A stretch of DNA of 64,000 bases from Sphingomonadales bacterium (GTDB lineage Bacteria; Pseudomonadota; Alphaproteobacteria; Sphingomonadales; Govanellaceae): NCBI GenBank assembly GCA_019455285.1, contig JACFMS010000001.1:172581-236580 (forward strand). The letters run 5' to 3'. The position numbers and the translations under genes were made by a program. This document shows positions 56,593-64,000 of the stretch, one piece after another (positions within the stretch are counted from its first letter, which is position 1; every line of letters starts with the position of its first letter). A model generated the notes under the pieces. That model saw only the letters and a list, made by a program, of their open reading frames with translations. It did no database searches and was not told the DNA's origin.

Positions 56593-59313
56593 ATGCTTGG
56601 TTTTACCAAATTCAGCCGTCGCCTTTTTGGCAGCACCAACGACCGCTACGTTCGCCGCTTAAGGCCCAAGGTCGAGGCCATCAACGCCAAAGAAGCCGAG
56701 ATGCGGGCGCTCAGCGATGAGGACTTGCAGGCCCAGACCGGCAAGTTCCGCGAGGCGCTGAAAAACGGCATGACCCTCGACGATCTCATGATTGACGCCT
56801 TCGCCACCGTGCGCGAGGCAGCGCGCCGCACCTTGGGCCAACGCCACTTCGACGTGCAGCTGATCGGCGGCATGGTGCTGCATGAGGGCAAGATCACCGA
56901 AATGAAGACCGGCGAGGGCAAGACCCTGGTCGCCACCCTTGCCGCCTATTTGAACGCCCTGCCGGGCAAGGGCGTGCATGTGGTCACCGTCAACGATTAC
57001 CTGGCGCGGCGCGACTCCGAATGGATGGGCCGCATTTACAAGTTCCTTGGGCTCACGGTCGGCTGCATTATTCCTGGCTTGGACGACGGCTTTCGCCGCG
57101 CGGCTTACGCCTGCGACATCACCTACGCCACCAACAACGAGCTCGGCTTCGACTATTTGCGCGACAACATGAAGTATCACCGCGACGCGCTGGTGCAGCG
57201 ACCTTTCGCTTTCGCCATCGTCGATGAAGTGGACTCGATCCTGATTGACGAAGCGCGCACGCCGCTCATTATTTCCGGCCCCACCGAGGACAAGTCCGAT
57301 CTTTACATGTCGGTGGACAAGATCATTCCCGGTCTGCAAGCAGGCGACTTCGAGATCGACGAGAAATCCCGCCACGTCACGCTGACCGAGGACGGCAACG
57401 TGCACGCCGAAACATTGCTGAAAGAGGCCGGGCTCTTGGAAGGCGACAATCTTTATGATTTCGCCAACGTCAGCATCGTCCATCATCTCAACCAGGCGCT
57501 CAAGGCGCACAAGATCTTTCAGCGCGATCGCGACTACATCGTCAAGGACAAGAAGGTCGTCATCATCGATGAGTTCACCGGCCGCATGATGGAAGGCCGG
57601 CGTTATTCCGAAGGGTTGCATCAGGCGCTGGAAGCGAAAGAGAAGGTGCAGATCCAAAGCGAAAACCAGACCCTGGCGTCGATCACCTTCCAGAACTATT
57701 TCCGCCTTTATCCGAAGTTAGCCGGCATGACCGGCACGGCAGCCACCGAAGCTGGCGAGTTTGCCGAGATCTACGGCCTGTCGGTGATCGAAGTGCCGAC
57801 CAATCTGTCGGTGCGGCGCGTGGACGAGCACGATGAGGTCTACCGCTCGGAAGAGGAAAAATACAAGGCTATCATCAACACCATCAATGATTGCCAGAAG
57901 CGCGGCCAACCGGTGCTGGTGGGCACGGTGTCGATCGAAAAATCCGAGGTGCTGGCGGAACAGTTGAAGAAAAAGGGCATTAAGCATAACGTGCTGAATG
58001 CCCGCTATCACGAACAGGAAGCGCACATCATCGCCCAGGCGGGCCGTTCCGGCGCCGTCACCATCGCCACCAACATGGCCGGCCGCGGCACTGATATTCA
58101 GCTTGGCGGCAACCTCGACATGCGCATCGCCGAGGAGGCCGCCGGCATCGCCGATGACGCCGAGCGGGCGGCCAAGATCGAGGCCATCCGAGCCGAGATC
58201 GCCGCTGACCGAGAGAAAGTTCTCGCCGCCGGCGGGCTTTTCGTGCTTGGCACCGAACGGCACGAAAGCCGGCGCATCGACAATCAGCTGCGCGGCCGTT
58301 CCGGTCGCCAGGGCGATCCCGGCCGTTCCAAGTTTTATTTGAGCCTGCAAGACGATTTGATGCGTATTTTCGGCTCCGAGCGCATGGAAGGCATGCTGGT
58401 CAAGCTCGGCTTGAAGGAAGACGAAGCCATCGTTCATCCCTGGATCAACCGCGCCATCGAAAAGGCGCAGGAGAAGGTGGAAGCGCGCAACTTCGAGATC
58501 CGCAAGAATCTCTTGAAATACGACAACGTTATGAACGATCAGCGCAAGGTGATCTACGAACAGCGCCGCGAGCTGATGGATACCGACGATGTGGCGGAAA
58601 CCGTCGCCGCCATGCGCCAAGAGGTCGTCAATGAGCTGTTGGCGCGCCATCTACCGGCCAAATCGTACCCTGAACAATGGGATATGAAGGGCTTGAGCGT
58701 GGAGGCGCAGCGCGTCTTCGGCCTTGATCTGCCGTGCGAAGACTGGGGGCGCGAGGAAGGCATTGACGAAGCCGCCGTCCTTGATCGGCTGCGCGACGCC
58801 GCCGACCGCAAGATGGCGGAACGGGCGGCCAACATCGGGCCGCAGCTGATGCGCCAGATCGAAAAGTCGCTCCTCCTGCAATCCCTCGACCAGAACTGGA
58901 AAGAACATCTGGCGCAGCTCGATAATCTGCGTCATGTCATCGGCTTGCGCGCCTATGCTCAGCGCGATCCCTTGAACGAATACCGGGCCGAGGCGTTTGC
59001 CATGTTCGAGGCCATGCTTGGTCGCACCCGCGATCAGGTGGTGACGCTTCTCGCCCATGTGGAAATCCAACCCCAGGCCGCGCCGCCGGAGTTGGAGGAA
59101 CCTGACACCTCAAAATTAAAACCGCAGCACATCGACCCCCTGACCGGCGAGAACGACGCCGTCGCCGAGCCCGAGGGCGGGCCGACGGTGAGCCGCCGCG
59201 CCGCCGAGGCCATCAACCCGGATGATCCCGCGACCTGGGGCCGGGTGTCGCGCAACGCCGCCTGCCCCTGCGGCTCGGGCAAGAAGTTCAAGCACTGCCA
59301 CGGCGCGGTTTAG
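56593..59313 (+). CDS. secA: preprotein translocase ATPase SecA
   Basis: A 906-residue SecA motor. Walker A MKTGEGKT is at 104-111; the [15 protein letters not shown] and [13 protein letters not shown] blocks are intact, as is [10 protein letters not shown]. The C-terminal zinc-binding SEC-C tail [14 protein letters not shown], which binds SecB and phospholipids, is complete. SecB is encoded in the same window at 25.3-25.9 kb. Confidence 0.97.
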   Translation: MLGFTKFSRRLFGSTNDRYVRRLRPKVEAINAKEAEMRALSDEDLQAQTGKFREALKNGMTLDDLMIDAFATVREAARRTLGQRHFDVQLIGGMVLHEGKITEMKTGEGKTLVATLAAYLNALPGKGVHVVTVNDYLARRDSEWMGRIYKFLGLTVGCIIPGLDDGFRRAAYACDITYATNNELGFDYLRDNMKYHRDALVQRPFAFAIVDEVDSILIDEARTPLIISGPTEDKSDLYMSVDKIIPGLQAGDFEIDEKSRHVTLTEDGNVHAETLLKEAGLLEGDNLYDFANVSIVHHLNQALKAHKIFQRDRDYIVKDKKVVIIDEFTGRMMEGRRYSEGLHQALEAKEKVQIQSENQTLASITFQNYFRLYPKLAGMTGTAATEAGEFAEIYGLSVIEVPTNLSVRRVDEHDEVYRSEEEKYKAIINTINDCQKRGQPVLVGTVSIEKSEVLAEQLKKKGIKHNVLNARYHEQEAHIIAQAGRSGAVTIATNMAGRGTDIQLGGNLDMRIAEEAAGIADDAERAAKIEAIRAEIAADREKVLAAGGLFVLGTERHESRRIDNQLRGRSGRQGDPGRSKFYLSLQDDLMRIFGSERMEGMLVKLGLKEDEAIVHPWINRAIEKAQEKVEARNFEIRKNLLKYDNVMNDQRKVIYEQRRELMDTDDVAETVAAMRQEVVNELLARHLPAKSYPEQWDMKGLSVEAQRVFGLDLPCEDWGREEGIDEAAVLDRLRDAADRKMAERAANIGPQLMRQIEKSLLLQSLDQNWKEHLAQLDNLRHVIGLRAYAQRDPLNEYRAEAFAMFEAMLGRTRDQVVTLLAHVEIQPQAAPPELEEPDTSKLKPQHIDPLTGENDAVAEPEGGPTVSRRAAEAINPDDPATWGRVSRNAACPCGSGKKFKHCHGAV

Positions 59314-59344
59314 GGAAACATAAGATCGTCACTGCGACTTAATT

Positions 59345-59441
59345 CCCTCCCCCTTGATGGGGGAGGGTCAGGGTGGGGGTGGCGCCTTGCAGCCTATGGA
59401 TTATCACCCCCATCCAAACCTTCCCCCATCGAGGGGGAAGG
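59345..59441. repeat. C-rich palindromic repeat between secA and clpB
   Basis: Two G/C-rich hairpins, CCCTCCCCC...GGGGGAGGG (59345-59367) and CCTTCCCCC...GGGGGAAGG (59419-59441), flank a GGTGGGGGTG / CACCCCCATCC pair, making a nested inverted repeat. It differs from the other repeat family of the window. The rest of the 316-bp gap (59442-59629) holds only the clpB leader; I could not place a heat-shock promoter with confidence. Confidence 0.75.
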
Positions 59442-59629
59442 CTTCGAGTAACTCCCCAGAAAATCACTTTCGCCCCCTTTTGTTGTAAAAAAGCAACACT
59501 ATATGAGGGTAGAGTTCGCCGCCGGGCGACCTTGACGCCGCGTTCAGACAGCGGACAATGGTTGGCGCCACTTTGCATGGCATCGTTCGGGGGCGGCGGT
59601 GTCAACCCGAGCAGGAAAAGGGGACAGGC

Positions 59630-62224
59630 ATGGATTTCGAAAAATATACCGAGCGCGCCCGCGGCTTCATCCAATCGGCGCAAGCATTGGCCGTTCGTTC
59701 CGGCCATCAGCGCTTCACCCCCGAGCATATTCTAAAAGTTCTCCTCGACGACGAGCAAGGCTTGGCCGCCGGATTGATCGCGGCCGCCGGCGGCGACGCC
59801 AAACGGGCCTTGGCCGACGTCGAACGCAAGCTTGACGCGTTCCCTAAGGTGGAAGGCGGTGGCGCTGGCCAATTGTTCATGGCGCCGGAAACCGCGCGCC
59901 TCTTTGACAACGCGCAAAAGATCGCCGACAAGGCCGGCGACAGCTTCGTCACCGTGGAACGGCTGCTCCTGGCGCTGGCGCTGGAAAAGGGCTCGGCCGC
60001 GGCGGAGATTTTAAAAGACTGCGGCGTCAACGCCCAAGGTTTGAACGCAGCTATCAACGAGGTGCGCAAGGGCCGCACCGCCGATACCGCCACCGCCGAG
60101 GATGCCTACAACGCGCTGAAGAAATACGCCCGCGACTTAACCCAGGCGGCGCGTGACGGCAAGCTTGATCCGGTGATCGGCCGCGACGAGGAAATTCGCC
60201 GCACCATCCAGGTGCTGGCGCGGCGCACCAAAAACAACCCGGTGCTGATCGGCGAGCCCGGCGTCGGCAAGACCGCCATCGTCGAAGGCTTGGCGCTCCG
60301 CATCGCCAACAACGACGTGCCGGAATCGCTGAAAGACAAGCGCCTAATGGCGCTGGATTTAGGCGCCATGGTGGCGGGCGCGAAATACCGCGGCGAGTTC
60401 GAGGAGCGCCTCAAAGGCGTGTTGCAGGAAGTGACCGCGGCAGAAGGCGAGATCGTTTTATTCATCGATGAAATGCACACCTTGGTCGGCGCCGGCAAGG
60501 CGGAAGGGGCGATGGACGCCTCCAATCTTTTGAAGCCGGCGCTGGCGCGCGGCGAACTGCATTGCATCGGCGCCACCACCTTGAACGAATACCGCAAATA
60601 TGTGGAAAAAGACGCGGCGCTGGAGCGCCGCTTCCAGCCGGTGTTCGTCGATCAGCCGACGGTGGAGGACACCATCTCCATCCTGCGCGGCCTGAAGGAA
60701 AAGTATGAACTGCATCACGGCGTGCGCATCACCGACAGCGCGCTGGTGGCGGCGGCGACGCTGTCTGATCGCTACATCACGGATCGCTTCCTGCCCGACA
60801 AGGCCATCGACTTGATGGACGAAGCGGCGAGCCGCATTCGTATGGAAGTCGACTCCAAACCTTCCGAGCTCGATGAGCTCGATCGCCGCATCATTCAGTT
60901 GAAGATCGAGCGCGAAGCGTTGAAGAAGGAAACCGACAAGGCGTCGAAGGATCGCCTGGAAAAGCTCGCCAAGGAGCTGGTGGGACTGGAAGAAAAATCC
61001 GCCGAATTGACCGCCAAATGGCAGGCCGAGAAGAATCGCCTGGGCGGTGCGCAGAAACTGAAAGAGCAATTGGACCAAGCGCGCATCGAGCTGGAGCAGG
61101 CGCAGCGCAAGGGCGATCTGGCGCGCGCTGGCGAGCTTGCCTACGGCATCATTCCCGAGCTGGAGAAAAAACTGGCAGCGTCGGCCGAACAAACCGGCAT
61201 GCTTCGTGAGGAGGTGTCGGCGCAAGATATCGCCGCCGTGGTGTCGCGCTGGACCGGCATTCCGGTCGATAAGATGCTGGCCGGCGAGCGCGAAAAGCTC
61301 CTCCACATGGAAGACCAGTTGGCCAAGCGCGTCATCGGTCAGCGCGAGGCGGTGATCGCGGTATCGAAAGCGGTGCGCCGGGCGCGCGCCGGCTTGAAGG
61401 ATGAAAACCGTCCCATCGGTTCGTTCTTGTTTCTCGGCCCCACCGGCGTCGGCAAGACCGAACTGACCAAGGCGCTCGCAGAATTTTTGTTTAACGACGA
61501 AACCGCCATGGTGCGCGTCGACATGTCGGAGTACATGGAAAAGCATTCGGTGGCGCGGCTCATCGGCGCGCCGCCCGGCTATGTCGGGTACGAGGAAGGC
61601 GGGGCGCTCACCGAAGCAGTGCGTCGGCGACCCTATCAGGTGGTGCTGTTCGATGAGGTGGAAAAGGCCCATCCCGATGTGTTTAACGTGCTGTTGCAGG
61701 TGTTGGATGATGGCCGCTTGACCGATGGCCAGGGCCGCACCGTGAACTTCAAGAACACGCTTCTCATCATGACCTCGAACCTGGGCTCGGATATTCTCGC
61801 CGCGCAAGCCGAAGGCGAGCCGGTGGAGATGGTGCGAGATCAGGTGATGGCGGTGGTGCGCGCCGCCTTTAGGCCGGAATTTTTAAACCGGCTCGATGAG
61901 ATCACGCTCTTTCATCGTCTGGGCCGCGAGCACATGGGCGGCATCGTCGATATCCAGGTGGCGCGGCTGGCCAAGCGCCTGGCCGATCGCAAGATCACGC
62001 TTAGCCTCGATGACAGCGCCCGCGATTGGCTGGCGGACAAGGGCTATGATCCGACCTACGGCGCGCGGCCGTTGAAGCGGGCGATCCAGAAGTATCTGCA
62101 GGACAGGCTCGCCGAGGATATTCTCGACGGCAAGATCAACGACGGCGACAAGGTGCGGGTGAGCGCCGGCGTCGAGGAGTTGGTGTTGAGCGTGCAAACC
62201 GGCGCGGCGGCGGAAGCGGCGTGA
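59630..62224 (+). CDS. clpB: ATP-dependent disaggregase ClpB
   Basis: An 864-residue ClpB read from the ATG at 59630 ([13 protein letters not shown]), with GGGG and AAGG bases just upstream; the longer frame from 59558 is leader. The N domain is followed by two AAA+ modules with Walker A GEPGVGKT at 208-215 and GPTGVGKT at 603-610, separated by the coiled-coil middle domain (about 405-530). With DnaK it rescues aggregated proteins. Confidence 0.97.
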   Translation: MDFEKYTERARGFIQSAQALAVRSGHQRFTPEHILKVLLDDEQGLAAGLIAAAGGDAKRALADVERKLDAFPKVEGGGAGQLFMAPETARLFDNAQKIADKAGDSFVTVERLLLALALEKGSAAAEILKDCGVNAQGLNAAINEVRKGRTADTATAEDAYNALKKYARDLTQAARDGKLDPVIGRDEEIRRTIQVLARRTKNNPVLIGEPGVGKTAIVEGLALRIANNDVPESLKDKRLMALDLGAMVAGAKYRGEFEERLKGVLQEVTAAEGEIVLFIDEMHTLVGAGKAEGAMDASNLLKPALARGELHCIGATTLNEYRKYVEKDAALERRFQPVFVDQPTVEDTISILRGLKEKYELHHGVRITDSALVAAATLSDRYITDRFLPDKAIDLMDEAASRIRMEVDSKPSELDELDRRIIQLKIEREALKKETDKASKDRLEKLAKELVGLEEKSAELTAKWQAEKNRLGGAQKLKEQLDQARIELEQAQRKGDLARAGELAYGIIPELEKKLAASAEQTGMLREEVSAQDIAAVVSRWTGIPVDKMLAGEREKLLHMEDQLAKRVIGQREAVIAVSKAVRRARAGLKDENRPIGSFLFLGPTGVGKTELTKALAEFLFNDETAMVRVDMSEYMEKHSVARLIGAPPGYVGYEEGGALTEAVRRRPYQVVLFDEVEKAHPDVFNVLLQVLDDGRLTDGQGRTVNFKNTLLIMTSNLGSDILAAQAEGEPVEMVRDQVMAVVRAAFRPEFLNRLDEITLFHRLGREHMGGIVDIQVARLAKRLADRKITLSLDDSARDWLADKGYDPTYGARPLKRAIQKYLQDRLAEDILDGKINDGDKVRVSAGVEELVLSVQTGAAAEAA

Positions 62225-62290
62225 GCCGTGGATTCGCTCGCGCTTAACCCACACTACAAAATGCTTGATAAGAGGAAGGTGTTTTAGCGC

Positions 62291-63628
62291 TTACTTCTTG
62301 CCCATGAGCGCCGCCACTTCGTAGGGCAGCGGGATGGCGGCGATTTCCATATTGAGCGCTTCGCGGTGGGCGTTGAAGGCGGCAAGCTGCGTTCCCGTCA
62401 GCTCTCTGCCGGTGGGCAATTTCAGATGACGCGGATTGACCTGATGACCGTTGGCCATCACTTCGTAGTGCAGATGCGGACCGGTGGAGCGGCCGGTGCT
62501 GCCGACATAGCCGATGACCTGGCCTTGTTTCACCCGTGAGCCGCTGCGCACGCCCTTGCCGTAGGCGCTCAAGTGCGCGTAAGCGGTGCTGTAGGTGCCG
62601 TTGTGGCGGATGCGCACGTACTTACCGTAGCCGCCATACACGCTGGCCCGTTCCACCACGCCATCACCCGCCGCCATGATCGGGGTACCGGATGAAGCGG
62701 CGAAATCCAGCCCCTTGTGCAGCTTGTTGTAGCCGAGGATAGGGTGCCGGCGGTAGCCGTAGCCGGAGCTCAGCCGCGCCCCGTCCACCGGCGTGCGCAA
62801 CAAGGTTTTCTTGGCGCTCTTGCCGTTTTCGTGGAAATAGTCCACCTCGCCATCCGCCAGGGCGTGACGGTAGAGGGTGATGGGCTTGCCGCTCAAGGTC
62901 AGCTGGGCATAGAGGATGTCGCCTTCCTTGGTACGCCGGCCTTCGGGCGAGGCGAAGCGTTCGAAATAGATTTCGAACTTGTCGCCCTTCTGCACTTCGC
63001 GCTGGAAGTCGACGTCATAGCTGAAAATGCGAATGAGGTCGGCGACCACCGGGGCGGGGACATTTTCGCGCGCCGCTGACAGATAAAGGCTGTCGGTAAT
63101 TTCACCTGCCGTACGCATGGTGACGCGCACCAAGGGCACTTCCTTGACCTCGGCCGACCAGCCGTCGGCGCTGCGCTCGGCGGCGATGGTGCGGTCGATG
63201 TCCTGATCGAACGTCAGGCCGGCGAGCGTCGCCGCGTCCTCTTGGCTGCGCTCGAAATGCAGCGAGATGGTCTGCCCGGCCTGCAGCTTGCGGGGATTAA
63301 AATAGGGCTTCAGCGCCGCCACCACGGCATTGGCCTCCAGGTGGTCGACGCCGGCGCGCAGCAGGGCGGATATCAGGGTGTCCCCGCGGCGGATGGTGAC
63401 GTCGTTGTCATAGGCGGCGTCAGTCAAGGACGGATCTTGGGCGTCCCGGGCGATGGGGGCGACGGCAAAGGTCGGTACGGCGGTCTCAGGGGCGCTCTGA
63501 TGGGCCAGGAAGCCGCCCACCGCAGCGACGCCGATGACGGCCATGGGCGCCATCACCCGCCGCGCCAATCGCGCCCGGTATGGCCTCAGCCCCCGAAACA
63601 GCCGCCCGATGCGGTCGCTTGCCTTCAC
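62291..63628 (-). CDS. M23 family peptidoglycan endopeptidase
   Basis: A 445-residue envelope protein with a GTG start (AGGG five bases upstream), an N-terminal signal-anchor (MAPMAVIGVAAVGGFLA, about 26-42), a LysM-like or OapA-like middle region (VTIRRGDTLISALLRAGV) and a C-terminal LytM/M23 zinc domain. Metal ligands His304 and Asp308 lie in HKGLDFA, with His385 and His387 in PHLHYEV; all are intact, so it is probably an active DD-endopeptidase, not a degenerate activator. It is convergent with clpB. Confidence 0.92.
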   Translation of the reverse strand: MKASDRIGRLFRGLRPYRARLARRVMAPMAVIGVAAVGGFLAHQSAPETAVPTFAVAPIARDAQDPSLTDAAYDNDVTIRRGDTLISALLRAGVDHLEANAVVAALKPYFNPRKLQAGQTISLHFERSQEDAATLAGLTFDQDIDRTIAAERSADGWSAEVKEVPLVRVTMRTAGEITDSLYLSAARENVPAPVVADLIRIFSYDVDFQREVQKGDKFEIYFERFASPEGRRTKEGDILYAQLTLSGKPITLYRHALADGEVDYFHENGKSAKKTLLRTPVDGARLSSGYGYRRHPILGYNKLHKGLDFAASSGTPIMAAGDGVVERASVYGGYGKYVRIRHNGTYSTAYAHLSAYGKGVRSGSRVKQGQVIGYVGSTGRSTGPHLHYEVMANGHQVNPRHLKLPTGRELTGTQLAAFNAHREALNMEIAAIPLPYEVAALMGKK

Positions 63629-63845
63629 GTTCGCCCTTTATACCTTGACCTTAAATACGACAGCCGCTTGACCGAGCCCTCCTCATCAAGCCTGCACCGT
63701 CGTGGTCTATTTTTGCCACCTAAGAATGAATTTAGTCCTAACGGCTGTCAACTGGTCGATGGGCAAAAAAACCCTTAAAATTCGAGGAAATATTTGGTTA
63801 AAGCTCACCTGGCGCTGAAACTGGAAAAAGTTTTACGCGCCGCGC

Positions 63846-63875
63846 TTGACAGGGGGCGGGCGGTTTGACTATAAG
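63846..63875 (+). promoter_or_regulatory. strong sigma-70-type promoter, probably of an rRNA operon
   Basis: TTGACA at 63846-63851 and TATAAG at 63870-63875 are 18 bp apart, followed by a GC-rich discriminator. Nothing coding follows in the window. Position and the sequence beyond it fit an rRNA operon leader. The part of the gap before it (63629-63845) holds no gene I can see. Confidence 0.7.
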
Positions 63876-63896
63876 CTGCCACCGACGCCGGGGCGA

Positions 63897-63926
63897 ACCG
63901 CAAGGAAGTCTCCTCGGTGTTTTTTT
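63897..63926 (+). terminator. hairpin plus T-run in the promoter leader (attenuator-like)
   Basis: ACCG-CA-AGGA-AGTC-TCCT-CGGT folds as a stem-loop at 63897-63918 and is followed by a run of T (63920-63926). A second hairpin CGCCC...GGGCG (63927-63943) with TTTTG comes right after. Placed about 15 nt after the expected transcription start, they may act as an attenuator or processing structures. Confidence 0.5.
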
Positions 63927-63950
63927 CGCCCATAAGGCGGGCGTTTTGTT

Positions 63951-64000
63951 CCTTGACATTGTGATTTGGAAGGGAAGTGCGGGCGGCGGGCTATTTGATA
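63951..64000 (+). other. probable 16S rRNA leader (gene continues outside window)
   Basis: The segment CCTTGACATTGTGATTTGG followed by GAAGGGAAGTGCGGGCGGC resembles the conserved leader (TTTGACATTGT...GAAAG...GCGGGCGGC) placed before 16S rRNA in alphaproteobacteria, as I recall it. The 16S gene itself is not in the window. Confidence 0.6.

Noticed and set aside
59339..59728. 129-codon minus-strand frame over the secA-clpB gap
   Set aside because: It reads through the palindromic repeat and the start of clpB on the opposite strand.

Overview
The window is a GC-rich bacterial chromosome segment from an alphaproteobacterium, most likely of Rhodospirillales type. That placement is inferred from gene content and order; no rRNA sequence lies inside the window. 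The decisive feature is a probable chromosomal replication origin at about 21342-21752. It lies between hemE and a PpsR-type regulator gene followed by maf-aroE-coaE-dnaQ//secB-fxsA-tim44-like-mltA-smr, the order seen around the Caulobacter-type origin. Left of the origin nearly all genes (hemE, hemH, hemJ, rho, mnmE, mnmG, rsmG, parA, parB, suf) are on the minus strand. Immediately to its right they are on the plus strand, as expected for leading-strand genes diverging from an origin. Two perfect 16-bp parS palindromes, one inside rsmG and one between mnmE and mnmG, sit 8-10 kb away beside parAB and mark the centromere.

Layout. 1-3.2 kb: 3' end of an unknown gene, a flavin reductase and a large patatin-like hydrolase. 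3.3-9.4 kb: a SUF iron-sulfur operon (Rrf2 regulator, sufB, C, D, S, a SufT-like gene, sufA) behind a palindromic operator over its promoter. 9.5-15.9 kb: parB, parA, rsmG, mnmG, mnmE, a thioredoxin-like ferredoxin and a DUF6489 gene. 16-21.3 kb: ogt, a dienelactone hydrolase, rho, hemJ, hemH and hemE. 21.3-29.2 kb: oriC and the dnaQ/mltA side. 29.2-36.3 kb: CorC-type protein, aroB-aroK, a small membrane protein with a large exported helical protein, xerD and accA. 36.4-48.1 kb: a DUF4167 protein with AT-hook-like tails, prmC-prfA-hisS-ispG-rodZ, ptsP, a 268-bp MITE, nitronate monooxygenase and lysC. 48.2-53.3 kb: ubiG, DUF1178, nitrilase, glutaredoxin, a CsgG-like exported protein, comF and an NDUFAF5-like protein. 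53.3-54.7 kb: an AT-rich Fic-gene insert. 54.7-63.6 kb: mutT, argJ, secA, clpB and an M23 peptidase. 63.8-64.0 kb: a strong promoter and leader that look like the start of an rRNA operon continuing outside the window.

Most of the window is housekeeping DNA with very tight packing: many ATGA overlaps and several convergent gene pairs whose stop codons touch. The accessory elements are the Fic island, the MITE, and short palindromic repeats in at least five places. The observations most worth following are the origin and centromere architecture, a DnaQ proofreading subunit with Tyr in place of the catalytic His, the MITE that forms the stop codon of the neighbouring gene, an NDUFAF5-like protein without a recognisable SAM-binding motif I, the 46-aa/588-aa membrane-envelope gene pair before xerD, and the DUF4167 protein with two AT-hook-like motifs. 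I saw no CRISPR array, tRNA gene, prophage or clear defence island.
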